This document shows positions 55,055 through 63,256 of a stretch of DNA of 64,000 nucleotides, piece by piece. The DNA comes from Bacteroidota bacterium. Its GTDB lineage: Bacteria > Bacteroidota > Bacteroidia > Bacteroidales > F082. The position numbers and the translations under genes were made by a program. Where the stretch lies: positions 1-64,000 of the forward strand of contig JAHJTC010000005.1 in the NCBI GenBank assembly GCA_018830105.1, read 5' to 3'. The notes beneath the pieces were generated by a model. The model searched no databases, was not told where the DNA came from, and saw nothing but the letters and a program-made list of their open reading frames with translations. Numbering within the stretch: position 1 is the first letter of the stretch; each line of letters begins with the position of its first letter.

Positions 55055-55843
55055 ATGAAAATGAAAATGAGACCAATACTTTTGAACGTGTTTTCAATTG
55101 TATTTTTTGTGTGTTTAGCATTGCCAAACTTAAACGGACAAAATACTGACTCACTGAGCTTAGTTAAAGAAAGTCAGCATTTCGCCTTCTATTCAACCAA
55201 AGCTGACATCGGAGTTTTGGATTCGCTTGCAATCATCCTGGAAAAGAATTACGCCAGAATTACGAACCGATTGGGAATAGAGATTGACAAAAAAATCAAT
55301 GTGAAAGTCTTTCCTGATGTAAAGTCCTTTCATATTGCTGTTAACTATCCTGATTCACCCGATTGGGTTGTTGGTTCGTGTGTTGGAGATGAATTATTGA
55401 TGGTATCACCATTGAATCCGGGAAGTGTTCACTCCTATGAATCCCTTATGCAGGTGGTTGTACACGAATTTGTTCATATTGCGGTGTACTATACATGTGG
55501 GGATAAAGTCCTTAGCGCGTTGCCAAAATGGCTTAACGAAGGATATGCGCAATACGAAGCAGGACAGCTGAATGATCGCGTCCGTAAATCCGTAGAAGCA
55601 AGTTTGCGCGATAAGGCCCCAAACTGGGCGCAACTTAATGCCGCATCAGCTATGGAATTTGGCCACATGAATGGATATGCAATTTCTGTTTCTATCGTTG
55701 AATTCCTTGTTGATACCTATGGAATTGACAAATTGGTTTTACTGATAAAAGCGCCTGATGATCTTGATACCATATACGGCTTCCCGGAAAATACCTTGGA
55801 AGAACAGTGGGTTCGGTATGTAAAACATGAAAATACGGATTAA
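55055..55843 (+). CDS. Exported zinc metallopeptidase, peptidase MA-like
   Basis: The 262-residue protein has a signal peptide (to about 29, LNGQ). The gluzincin motif H137-EFV-H141 is followed by E162 in WLNEGYAQYEAG, the third zinc ligand, as in the peptidase MA family (M1-like fold). It is probably a periplasmic or surface protease. It lies upstream of an AlkD-like gene with 53 bp between them; the functional link is unclear. Confidence 0.8.
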   Translation: MKMKMRPILLNVFSIVFFVCLALPNLNGQNTDSLSLVKESQHFAFYSTKADIGVLDSLAIILEKNYARITNRLGIEIDKKINVKVFPDVKSFHIAVNYPDSPDWVVGSCVGDELLMVSPLNPGSVHSYESLMQVVVHEFVHIAVYYTCGDKVLSALPKWLNEGYAQYEAGQLNDRVRKSVEASLRDKAPNWAQLNAASAMEFGHMNGYAISVSIVEFLVDTYGIDKLVLLIKAPDDLDTIYGFPENTLEEQWVRYVKHENTD

Positions 55844-55896
55844 CAGCCGCTGCAAACCCTTGCCTTGAATTTTGAAACAGCCATCTATCACGAAAG

Positions 55897-56604
55897 ATGA
55901 AGGATATTATTTACAAATTAAGGACTCAACTAACGGAAAGCATCGACGCCGGGTCAAAAGAAAGAAGTCAGGGATTCTTTAAAGAAAAGATTGATTTTTA
56001 TGGCGTAAAAGTGCCGGTTGTTAACCAAATCAGTCAGGATAGCTTTAAGGAAATAGAGGCACTTGGGAAAGCAGAGATTTTCAGCCTCATTGAATTTCTT
56101 TGGCAATCCGGAAAACTCGAAGAGTCATTTATTGCATGCCATTGGACTTATTCACTTCGCAAAAGCTTTGAGCCAAACGATTTTGAGGTATTCAAAAATT
56201 GGATTGATTTGTACGTAAATAACTGGGCATCATGTGATACCTTTTGTAACCATTCAGTAGGTGAATTTATTCAGATGTACCCCGACTTCTTAATGGAAAT
56301 CAAAAAGTTTACTGAATCAAACAACAGGTGGATGCGAAGGGCTTCCGCTGTTACTTTAATCATTCCTGCCCGAAAAGGCTTGTTTTTGGCCGCCGTTTTT
56401 GACATTGCAGATAAGCTCCTGACTGACACCGACGATTTGGTGCAAAAAGGCTATGGTTGGATGTTAAAAGCTGCCAGCCAGTCGCATCAACAAGAAGTGT
56501 TTGATTATGTAATGAAAAAAAAATCCATCATGCCCCGGACTTCTTTACGGTATGCCATAGAGAAAATGCCGGCAGAAATGAAGAAACTTGCAATGAACAA
56601 ATAA
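55897..56604 (+). CDS. AlkD-like DNA alkylation repair protein
   Basis: The 235-residue all-helical HEAT-repeat protein has NWASCDTFCNHSVGEF near 109 and RWMRRASAVTLIIPAR near 147, the conserved strip of the AlkD/DNA-alkylation-repair family; the Asp in SCDTF corresponds to the catalytic Asp of AlkD (WDxxD-type region). It removes bulky alkylated bases. It is followed after 5 bp by a DUF3795 protein, probably in one transcript. Confidence 0.85.
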   Translation: MKDIIYKLRTQLTESIDAGSKERSQGFFKEKIDFYGVKVPVVNQISQDSFKEIEALGKAEIFSLIEFLWQSGKLEESFIACHWTYSLRKSFEPNDFEVFKNWIDLYVNNWASCDTFCNHSVGEFIQMYPDFLMEIKKFTESNNRWMRRASAVTLIIPARKGLFLAAVFDIADKLLTDTDDLVQKGYGWMLKAASQSHQQEVFDYVMKKKSIMPRTSLRYAIEKMPAEMKKLAMNK

Positions 56605-56609
56605 CTAAA

Positions 56610-57041
56610 ATGACACAAGAATTAAGCTACGTGAATTTGATAGCTCCCTGCGGAATGAATTGCGCGATTTGCATCGGGCATATAAGAGAAAAAAACAAAT
56701 GCCCGGGATGCAGAGAAGTTGACGCCTATAAATCAGGCTGCGGCAGAAGCTGCTCCATAAGAAGCTGCCAGATGCTAGAGGACAATAATTGGAAATACTG
56801 TTCCGATAAATGCGAAAAATACCCCTGTTTGAGGTTAAAAAACCTTGATAAACGCTATCGCACAAAATATGGCATGAGTATGATAGAAAACTTAGAAAAC
56901 ATCAAGGGTCAAGGTATTGAGCAGTTTATTGAATCGGAGCAAAAAAGATGGACCTGTCCTGAATGTGGTGAATTGCTTTGTGTGCATAGGGTTTCTTGCC
57001 TAAAATGCGGCATGAAACGGGATTTGAAACAAATGAATTAA
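56610..57041 (+). CDS. DUF3795 cysteine-rich protein
   Basis: The 143-residue protein has many cysteines in metal-binding arrangement: APCGMNCAIC, KCPGCREV, CGRSCSIRSCQM, YCSDKCEKYPC, and a C-terminal zinc-ribbon-like CPECGELLCVHRVSCLKCG. The N-terminal part matches the DUF3795 pattern. It is probably cytosolic and binds zinc or an Fe-S cluster; function unknown. It is 5 bp downstream of the AlkD-like gene. The repeat-rich accessory region begins right after its stop. Confidence 0.8.
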   Translation: MTQELSYVNLIAPCGMNCAICIGHIREKNKCPGCREVDAYKSGCGRSCSIRSCQMLEDNNWKYCSDKCEKYPCLRLKNLDKRYRTKYGMSMIENLENIKGQGIEQFIESEQKRWTCPECGELLCVHRVSCLKCGMKRDLKQMN

Positions 57042-57105
57042 GGAGAAGATTGAAAGGAATTATTTTGGGTACATTTTACAAATGTGCGCCAGCGTGGGAT
57101 GGAAC

Positions 57106-57504
57106 TTTTTTTTAATTCCGTCAACTGTGCGGCGATGAGAGCTTGTAAACCCTACCATATTTTGTTGATGTTTTTTTTTCGCTTTTTCTTGATCCCGATA
57201 GCTAATGCATCGGGACAGGTTCCAAGCTAGCAAAAATCAAGTGTGAGCGATGCTATCTGCCCACAGCAGCCAAAACAGCGGAAAACTAAGCGGGGTTGGG
57301 TATAGGGCAATACAAAATGATTTTGCTTTATAAAACACTCATGGAATTATTGTTTCAACAGGCGATAAGGATAGTATTGCCTTACACTAACAGCCTTTTG
57401 GGCTGCCCCGCTAGTTTTCTAGCTGTTTTAGCTGCCCTTCCCGCCACACGCCCTCCCGAATACTTTCGGTGGGCTCACACGAGCCTGCGCACCCATCCCG
57501 GTGG
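57106..57504. repeat. Long repeat, copy A
   Basis: About 400 bp starting near TAATTCCGTCAACTGTGCGG and ending CACCCATCCCGGTG. It contains a hairpin TCCCGAT/ATCGGGA (about 57191-57213) and AACTAAGCGGGGTTGGGTA (about 57284-57302). Confidence 0.75.
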
Positions 57505-57584
57505 TGATTTGTAGTAATGGTCTGTTTGTACTTAGTTAGGGCAACCCAGACAGGGTGTCGCTATATCTTAATTGTTCTGGGACT

Positions 57585-57980
57585 TTTTCTTAATCCCGCC
57601 AACTGTGCGGCGATGAGAGCTTGTAAATCCTACCATATTTTGTTGATGTTTTTTTCGCTTTTTCTTGATCCCGATAGCTTCGCATCGGGACAGGTTCCAA
57701 GCTAGCAAAAATCAAGTGTGAGCGATGCTATCTGCCCACAGCATCCAAAACAGCGGAAAACTAAGCGGGGTTGGGTATAGGGCAATACAAAATGATTTTG
57801 CTTTATAAAACACTCATGGAATTATTGTTTCAACAGGCGATAAGGATAGTATTGCCCTACACTAACAGCCTTTTGGGCTGCCCCGCTAGTTTTCCAGCTG
57901 TTTTAGCTGCCCTTCCCGCCACACGCCCTCCCGAATACTTTCGGTGGGCTCACACGAGCCTGCGCACCCATCCCGGTGAT
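57585..57980. repeat. Long repeat, copy B
   Basis: It is nearly identical to copy A over its whole length, with the AACTGTGCGG landmark 478 bp further on. It is preceded by ATTGTTCTGGGACTTTTTC, also found before copy C but not before copy A. Confidence 0.75.
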
Positions 57981-58021
57981 ATTTGAAGAGAAGGTTTGGT
58001 TTGGCATGATAGCGAAACCCC

Positions 58022-58069
58022 TGCCTGTCTGCCTTCAGCAGATAAACTCGATGCAGTCAGTCAGGCAGA
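58022..58069. repeat. GCCTGCCTG palindromic element, copy 3 (diverged)
   Basis: It starts TGCCTGTCTGCCTTCAGCAG and ends TCAGTCAGGCAG. It lies between long-repeat copies B and C, which explains the larger B-to-C spacing. The same palindrome family occurs at 18946-19006 and 19259-19319. Confidence 0.55.
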
Positions 58070-58102
58070 ATGGGTTGCGCTATATCTTTAATTGTTCTGG
58101 GA

Positions 58103-58292
58103 CTTTTTCTTAATCCCGCCAACAGTGCGGCGGTTACAGCTTGTAAGTCCTACCATATTTTGTTGATGTTTTTTTTTCGCTTTTTCTTGATCCCGATAGC
58201 TTCGCATCGGGACAGGTTCCAAGCTAGCAAAAATCAAGTGTGAGCGATGCTATCCGCCCACAGCAGCCAAAACAGCGGAAAACTAAGCGGGG
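58103..58292. repeat. Long repeat, copy C (3' truncated)
   Basis: It is colinear with the first 190 bp of copies A and B and ends at AACTAAGCGGGG, exactly where the repeats contain that motif. This suggests the motif is a break or recombination point. Confidence 0.7.
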
Positions 58293-58422
58293 AATTGAAG
58301 AAGCAAGAGCAAGCGTATTGAGGACAGTTTGTACTGAAAAATGAATGTGCTACTTAAGTCAAACGAGCCAACAACTGCCTGCCGTGAGCATTCAGGCAGG
58401 GTCAAAGCCAATGCTTAATAAA

Positions 58423-58635
58423 TCAAAACTTGCGCTTGCTGTATTTGCGCACGATTTCCAAGGGGTCGGGCAGATCGCTTGGTGCCGGAGGGGGAGTGGG
58501 ATTATTTTTGAGGTAGGTTCTCATATCAGCTTCAGCATCGAACTTGCTTGCTGCCTTTGATGCGGCATAATAGCTTAACAGTTGCGAAACCTTTTGCTCA
58601 TCTTTGTTGTGTGATGGATTGTAAGGCATAATCAT
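58423..58635 (-). CDS. Small hypothetical protein
   Basis: From the ATG complementary to 58633-58635 the product is 70 residues, beginning MIMPYNPSHNKDEQ, hydrophilic, with a Pro-rich NPTPPPAPSDLPDP stretch (about 45-58) and a basic tail (RKYSKRKF). No domain is recognised. A minus-strand TACATTTG -7 element (58727-58734) and two inverted repeats lie upstream, so it may be a regulated small gene. Confidence 0.4.
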   Translation of the reverse strand: MIMPYNPSHNKDEQKVSQLLSYYAASKAASKFDAEADMRTYLKNNPTPPPAPSDLPDPLEIVRKYSKRKF

Positions 58636-58718
58636 GGCGAAAATATTCGCTTTTTTCTGATTTTTACTCTTCGTTTTGTAACGATTTAGTTGCAATGTCG
58701 CGTCAAATGCAGGACATT

Positions 58719-58751
58719 TTGTGTCACAAATGTACCACAATTGTGTTACAA
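58719..58751 (-). promoter_or_regulatory. Twin TTGTG-ACAA operator-like sites over a -7 element
   Basis: Two 11-bp dyads, TTGTGTCACAA (58719-58729) and TTGTGTTACAA (58741-58751), are 22 bp apart, two helical turns. They flank CAAATGTA (58727-58734), which on the minus strand reads TACATTTG, a -7 element. This is the layout of a repressor-controlled promoter for the small gene at 58423-58635. Confidence 0.45.
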
Positions 58752-58767
58752 TGTATTACAAAAAGGA

Positions 58768-59487
58768 TTAATTTTTTTTCTTTTCTTTTTCAAAACTGGT
58801 TTTCAACCTGTTGGTTAAGCGGAAATTACGCTGTCTGGCGGTTTCTTCCGTAATCCCAAATTCCTGGCATACACTGGCCATTATTTCAGGGTGTTGCTTG
58901 CCTTTTTCCAGAATAGGAACTGCCATCATGATCAAAAACTTTCGGTCTTTTGGCTTAAAAGTCTTGAAGGCCTTTTTGAATACTTTCATGTCTTTTCTGA
59001 AGGCCGCATCTTTTTTGGGCAACGCAAGCAATTCATCTAGTTGACAAATGTGGTCTTGATAGACACTTTGGTCAATTATTTTTCTCAGTTCCTTTGGCGG
59101 TAAACTTAAATACACCTCCTTGTCCAGCCATTGGTCTTTTAACATGTCTTTAAAAAGAATCGTGACATGTTCCTCCAGATGACTGAAGATGGCGGCCTGC
59201 ATACTGAGTGATGATCTTTTTCCCTTGATTACCTTCAGGAGGGTTTCGGCATTTTCAAAGAGGTATAAAACGAGACTTCCAAATATGGAGTAAGCAAGTT
59301 TCTTTTTATGATCTTTTGGGTAGCCCTCGGTCTGGTTGTGGCAAAGTTCGTACAAGCGGTTGGTATGCCTGTTTGTGAATTCCTTAAAAGCTTCTTCGGC
59401 TTGTTGCTTGTCTTTTGATGCTATCATTTGTAGCAACTGACGCTCGCTTAGCGGGGAGATTTTCAAGTGGTTTATTTCTTTTTTCAT
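58768..59487 (-). CDS. Sigma-factor-like regulator
   Basis: From the ATG complementary to 59485-59487 the protein has 239 residues. EAFKEFTNRHTNRLYELC (about 32-49) resembles sigma-70 region 2.1-2.2. The C-terminal CQEFGITEETARQRNFRLTNRL (about 208-229) fits a region-4-type helix-turn-helix. The 130 residues between are helical, highly Lys-rich and not typical, so it may be a diverged sigma factor or a fused regulator. It is divergent from the 21-bp array and its stop is 17 bp from the operator-like sites. Confidence 0.6.
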   Translation of the reverse strand: MKKEINHLKISPLSERQLLQMIASKDKQQAEEAFKEFTNRHTNRLYELCHNQTEGYPKDHKKKLAYSIFGSLVLYLFENAETLLKVIKGKRSSLSMQAAIFSHLEEHVTILFKDMLKDQWLDKEVYLSLPPKELRKIIDQSVYQDHICQLDELLALPKKDAAFRKDMKVFKKAFKTFKPKDRKFLIMMAVPILEKGKQHPEIMASVCQEFGITEETARQRNFRLTNRLKTSFEKEKKKN

Positions 59488-59704
59488 TTCGTTTAATAAT
59501 TTTAACCTTATCAGTTGCATGATGTAAAAGAGCGCCTGATTTTCGACTAACACAAAAATACGGAATCAGCCTTTTTTGTACGTGAATTAATTGTAAACAA
59601 TTAGTCCCACTTTATCTTAATAAGTGTTAAATGTATTGAATATGAGTACAATAAGAAATATTTACTGTTCAAAAGTATTTTCTCAATTCCTGTTTTATGG
59701 TTTT

Positions 59705-60312
59705 TTTGCAACCTCAATCAGCGAAAAAACAGCTTTTTAGGGTATTCCTGAATGCTAACATCCCTGGCAAAGCAGATTGGGACAACTACATTTGTGCTAT
59801 AGAGCAGCTGCAAAAGGCATAAATGGGAATGCAATAGCCCATCAGGCAAATGCATTGTCATTTTGTGGTTTTGCAACGCCATCTTGCGCGAGTGCATTGT
59901 GATCTTTTGTGATTGCAAGCTCATCTGTTGCTTTTGCAAAGTCGTCGCAGGCTAAACCATTGTCGTTTCCTGCCGATGCAACGAGCTTATGTAGCTTTAC
60001 AAAGTCGTTTGGCGTCAATGTAACGACCTTGTGTGGCTTTGCAAAGAAGCTTTGTGTATATGTATTTCCATAAATGGGAATACAAAGAGCTCATGAGCGA
60101 TTACATAGTGCCACAAAGCGATTGCAACGATCAAAAATGCCTTTGCATCAACGTATTTTGTGTTTGCATAAGCGTCTTTAGCCTTTGCAATGCCATACTT
60201 ACAGCTTACAAAAGCCATAAATGCTTTTACAAAGACGTTTTGTGCGTTTGCAAAGTCATCATTAGTCTTGGCATCATCATCTTGCGTGTTTTCATAGCCA
60301 TAAATGGGAATG
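59705..60312. repeat. Degenerate 21-bp phased repeat array
   Basis: From 59765 to 60310 there are about 26 consecutive units of exactly 21 bp, apart from one 20-bp unit (about 60056-60075). Units resemble TTTGCAAAGnCATnnTTTGnG; the TGCAA at unit positions 3-7 is the most constant part. Units are highly diverged, yet phase is kept. CATAAATGG recurs in four units (near 59818, 60070, 60208, 60300). There are weaker traces back to 59705. On the minus strand one frame reads as Ala/Lys/Asp-rich heptads, shifted at the 20-bp unit and ended by TGA near 59840. Confidence 0.75.
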
Positions 60313-60404
60313 TTCCCAATTCGGGAGTTGGCTTAAGTATGATTGTTAGCCGGATGCTGCTCAGGCCGGGGGAGCGGGCTGACAGGGGGCGCGACTCCAA
60401 GCAA

Positions 60405-60435
60405 GTCAGGGCGCGACTCCAAGTCGCACCCTGAC
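60405..60435. repeat. REP-like hairpin
   Basis: GTCAGGG-C-GCGACT, a short loop, then AGTCGC-A-CCCTGAC: 13 paired bases with one mismatch. A partial extra copy (GCGCGACTCCAAG) lies just upstream at about 60390-60402. It is typical of REP sequences spread by single-stranded transposases. Confidence 0.6.
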
Positions 60436-60612
60436 TTTGCCAAGCCGGCATCCTGCCTTACCAACTTTAGCTTTCTATTGAAGTACTAAGTGTTATTGCA
60501 ATCCATATGCAATGGTGTTGAAAGGTCGTTGAAGTGTTTTTTTGCCCTTTGAAAGTCCAAAGGGCGAAAGTCCTCCCTCTTGCTTGTCGTGGAGCTAAAC
60601 TATGCGGGGTCT

Positions 60613-60735
60613 GGTTCATGTTTCAAAAATAAACAATTCTTATCAATGAATTCATGTTTTTTTTAAGTGTAAGCTGTGGCATGCAATTTATTAATCCGGA
60701 TACGGATTGCAAATCCGAATGGCCGGGAGCACCAG
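60613..60735 (-). repeat. Cassette-type repeat, copy R1
   Basis: A 120-bp block, starting on the plus strand GGTTCATGTTTCAAAAATAA, including AAGTGTAAGCTGTGG and ending with the palindromic core CCGGATACGGATTGCAAATC (60696-60715). It lies just downstream of the stop of the minus-strand gene 60789-62039. Confidence 0.75.
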
Positions 60736-60788
60736 GCCAGCAGAGGAGTTGCTTATTTGCAGATGAATTCTAAGACAAATTTTAAGGC

Positions 60789-62039
60789 CTAATTATAATT
60801 GCCATTTTCGTCAGTTTTAGTTATATATGTTTGGCCGTTTTTGAATGATGAAAATATAACTCCATTATTACAATTTATTTTTATCCCACCAAGAACGGAC
60901 TCTTTAATTGTCCAAAGAAGTTCACCTTTTCGATTAAAATAATCAATAGAAAAAGCATCTATTGTAACGAAATTATCGCCCCGAGCATCTGCCAAGTAAG
61001 AAAGTTGCTCTTTTCGCCAAATAATCTCGTGATTCAAATTCCTAAGTTCAGTATAAGAGATGCTGTGTTGTGTTTCATCATAAACACTATATGAACCACT
61101 CAACAAATAGTAAGCTTCTTCAAAGCTTGCCAGGTAATAAACCATATCATGGCATATATCAGGTAATACATCAAGCCGGCTAATTTCCTCCCCCTGATTA
61201 TTTATTTTTATGATTTCGTTAATGCCTTTTATTAAAATGCTTTCTTCTACTTTAGCTATACTAATATACGGATAAAACTTATCTGTGTATGATGGAATGT
61301 AGATATTGTCAATTTGGCTTTCCCAGTTTATGTCTCCTTCAAAGGAAATGTTGTAAAGTGTCAAATGATTCCTGTCGAGCGGGTAATTAATGGTATCGGC
61401 AAACTCTCCCTGATTGTTATATACATATTCGGGTTGTTTTCCATAAAAATGACCAGTTAAGAGATAAAAATCGGAGTCACTATTTGCTGCTAATGAATTT
61501 CCTTTTAAATAATGGTCTGGAATGGTTTTGGACCACAAAAGACTTCCATCTGTATCAATTTTCAACAACAGCACTTCACTATTATATGAATAGCATTGAC
61601 TAGTACCTAATTCATAAGCTGGAATACAATTTATACCATAAATGCCACTTTGAGCATAAAGCAATTGCCCCTCAAACAGTACATCGCAATACGTTTTAAC
61701 TGACTCGCCTTTCAGTAGAATTATTACAGAGTTGTCAGATAGTGCAATTATTTCTCTCGGCGTCATGCTGTTATCGATAGCATTAGACCACAGCAATTCA
61801 CCTTTTTCATTTAGTTTAAGAAGTTTGTTTTGACCTTCTTTTATGCCCAGGATAAAAACATTCCCCAAATTATCTTCACAAAGATCAATTACTCCTATAA
61901 CCTCTTCTAAGGCAATCTCGAATGTTGAAGTTGAGCAAGTAGTGTTAGCATCGACACCAGCATCATTTTTGCTGCATCCAACAAATAAAATGAGTAGTAA
62001 AACATAAAGTAAGCTGTATTTTAAAAATCGTGCTTTCAT
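60789..62039 (-). CDS. Lipoprotein with PQQ-like beta-propeller
   Basis: The 416-residue protein has a lipobox FVGC (Cys 22). Repeated blades with the pattern G-x-L-L-W-S-x-x-I (KGELLWSNAI, DGSLLWSKTI, EGDINWESQI, KGELLWTIKE) identify a PQQ/quinoprotein-like propeller. There are several paired Cys in loops. It is probably a surface or periplasmic scaffold or binding protein. It is flanked on both sides by the cassette-type repeat. Base composition is low GC. Confidence 0.75.
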   Translation of the reverse strand: MKARFLKYSLLYVLLLILFVGCSKNDAGVDANTTCSTSTFEIALEEVIGVIDLCEDNLGNVFILGIKEGQNKLLKLNEKGELLWSNAIDNSMTPREIIALSDNSVIILLKGESVKTYCDVLFEGQLLYAQSGIYGINCIPAYELGTSQCYSYNSEVLLLKIDTDGSLLWSKTIPDHYLKGNSLAANSDSDFYLLTGHFYGKQPEYVYNNQGEFADTINYPLDRNHLTLYNISFEGDINWESQIDNIYIPSYTDKFYPYISIAKVEESILIKGINEIIKINNQGEEISRLDVLPDICHDMVYYLASFEEAYYLLSGSYSVYDETQHSISYTELRNLNHEIIWRKEQLSYLADARGDNFVTIDAFSIDYFNRKGELLWTIKESVLGGIKINCNNGVIFSSFKNGQTYITKTDENGNYN

Positions 62040-62123
62040 AAAAATATTTTTATCTGTTTCCTCCGGCCATCCGGGATGTTATCGATGTCCGTACAATTCG
62101 TTTTTGATTTATTTAATGCTTTC

Positions 62124-62237
62124 GGCTCATGTTTCAAAAATAAACAATTCTTATCAATGAATTCATGTTTTTTTAAGTGTAAGCTGTGGGTGCAATTTAT
62201 TAATCCGGATACGGATTGCAAATCCGCATCAGCCGGG
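62124..62237 (-). repeat. Cassette-type repeat, copy R2
   Basis: It is almost identical to R1 (CATGTTTCAAAAATAAACAA through AAATCCGCATCAGCC); core at 62205-62227. It lies between the promoter side of the 60789-62039 gene and the stop side of the 62299-62991 gene. Confidence 0.75.
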
Positions 62238-62298
62238 TAAAGACTTTTTATTGCACACTGATATACATAAACTTAACAACCCAATCAAATTTAGTAAT

Positions 62299-62991
62299 CT
62301 AATAAAGTTCCCTTAATTGTACTCTAAAAAAATCAGGAATGTGCTTTGATAATTCAGTAGGTAAAATAATTCCATTTTTAAATATTATGTATTCACGAGA
62401 TAATAAGAAATCATCACTATTAAATGAGGCAAGCATGTGCTTATCAATAAGGTATAGTAAAACGGAATATTCTTTTTGAGAAACAATTCGCTCATTGTAT
62501 TTTTCGATCAAATTAGCCCTAACCAATTGAATATTTTGAATTTGCAGCCTCAGTAAGTTTGTTTGTAGTAAACCCATATCTCTTTCTGGGAACAAATCAG
62601 CTAAATAAAGCTGCTTACCTGTCCTTTTCGAAAAGGTATAGTAATCCGTCCATCCATAAAGAGTTTCCCCCTTTTTTAAAGAAATTGCTACACTTAAAGA
62701 TATTGTAGTGTCGGTTTCGAATAACATATATTTTAAGCTATCAAGTCCTTTATCAATAGCTATTTCAATAGTATTCTCCACAGCACCACAATCATCCAGA
62801 TTAAAACTCTTTTCTAAAGTATTTAAAAATGTTTTGTTAATATTTTCAGCACCTGATATATTTTTGAAAACCGGATAAATGATTGAATTATCATTACATG
62901 GAAGCAATTCTTCTATGTATTCAACATTCTGGCTTTTTGCTATATTTATTGATGTCAACAATACTATAATGGAGCAAATGAACTTTATCAT
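62299..62991 (-). CDS. Exported protein, DUF3298-like C-terminal part
   Basis: The start is at the ATG complementary to 62989-62991 (ATG at 63000 also possible), giving 230 residues with a signal peptide (to about 21, AKSQ). The central part YYTFSKRTGKQLYLADLF matches the pattern of DUF3298/RsiV-type extracytoplasmic domains (F-D-x-x-T-G-K-x-L-x-L-x-D-L-F). It is probably a periplasmic peptidoglycan- or lysozyme-interaction-type domain, but this is by analogy. It stands alone between two cassette-type repeats. Confidence 0.6.
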   Translation of the reverse strand: MIKFICSIIVLLTSINIAKSQNVEYIEELLPCNDNSIIYPVFKNISGAENINKTFLNTLEKSFNLDDCGAVENTIEIAIDKGLDSLKYMLFETDTTISLSVAISLKKGETLYGWTDYYTFSKRTGKQLYLADLFPERDMGLLQTNLLRLQIQNIQLVRANLIEKYNERIVSQKEYSVLLYLIDKHMLASFNSDDFLLSREYIIFKNGIILPTELSKHIPDFFRVQLRELY

Positions 62992-63118
62992 AACAATCAA
63001 ATTAAAAACCTATGTAATTACCATTTAACTAACTGTTTAAAGGTGCTAAGTACCTTCCCCCCTGGCGCCGACCTACAATCGGTGTCTCTATAATTTGTTT
63101 GTAATTGAGTTTCATGCT

Positions 63119-63235
63119 TTTGGTTCATAGTTCAAAAATAATCAATTGTTGTAAACTTTCATCTGTGTTTTATTCCCAGATTTAATGTTACACAAGGGGT
63201 TGTTCCGGATACGGATTGCAAATCCGCACCAGCCT
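63119..63235 (-). repeat. Cassette-type repeat, copy R3 (diverged)
   Basis: Only the ends match R1 and R2: GGTTCATAGTTCAAAAATAA at the left and the palindromic core at 63205-63227. The middle is different. Confidence 0.6.
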
Positions 63236-63256
63236 GGGGGCTAAACAATGCAGGTC

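Larger units (their letters stand above)
57042..58422. other. 1.4-kb gene-poor repeat region
   Basis: No gene is supported. It contains three copies of a long repeat (57106-57504, 57585-57980, 58103-58292) and a diverged GCCTGCCTG palindrome (58022-58069). Open frames of 60-72 codons in copies A and B are identical to each other only because the repeats are; they carry no recognisable domain. Confidence 0.7.
59488..60788. other. 1.3-kb non-coding region dominated by a 21-bp array
   Basis: The promoter region of the sigma-like gene (59488-59700) is followed by the 21-bp periodic array (59705-60312), a REP-like hairpin (60405-60435) and the first cassette-type repeat (60613-60735). A 133-codon plus-strand frame at 60033 runs through the array and has no recognisable features. 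Confidence 0.65.

Noticed and set aside
57290..57990. Two near-identical 71-72-codon ORFs (starting MGIGQYKM) as duplicated small genes
   Set aside because: They exist only because the surrounding repeat is duplicated; the third copy is truncated before the frame, there is no recognisable domain, and the rest of the repeat is clearly non-coding.
57119..58292. Integron attC sites, because of GTTGGGT and repeated palindromic spacing
   Set aside because: A GTTRRRY-like heptamer is present, but the matching RYYYAAC and the R/L box pairing are not; no integron integrase is in the window.
59705..60312. CRISPR array
   Set aside because: The period is only 21 bp with no separate unique spacers, units are diverged throughout, and no cas gene is nearby.
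60033..60434. 133-codon plus-strand ORF across the 21-bp array
   Set aside because: A stop-free frame is expected from a 21-bp period; composition is Cys/Ile-rich and random-looking, and the frame runs into a REP hairpin.
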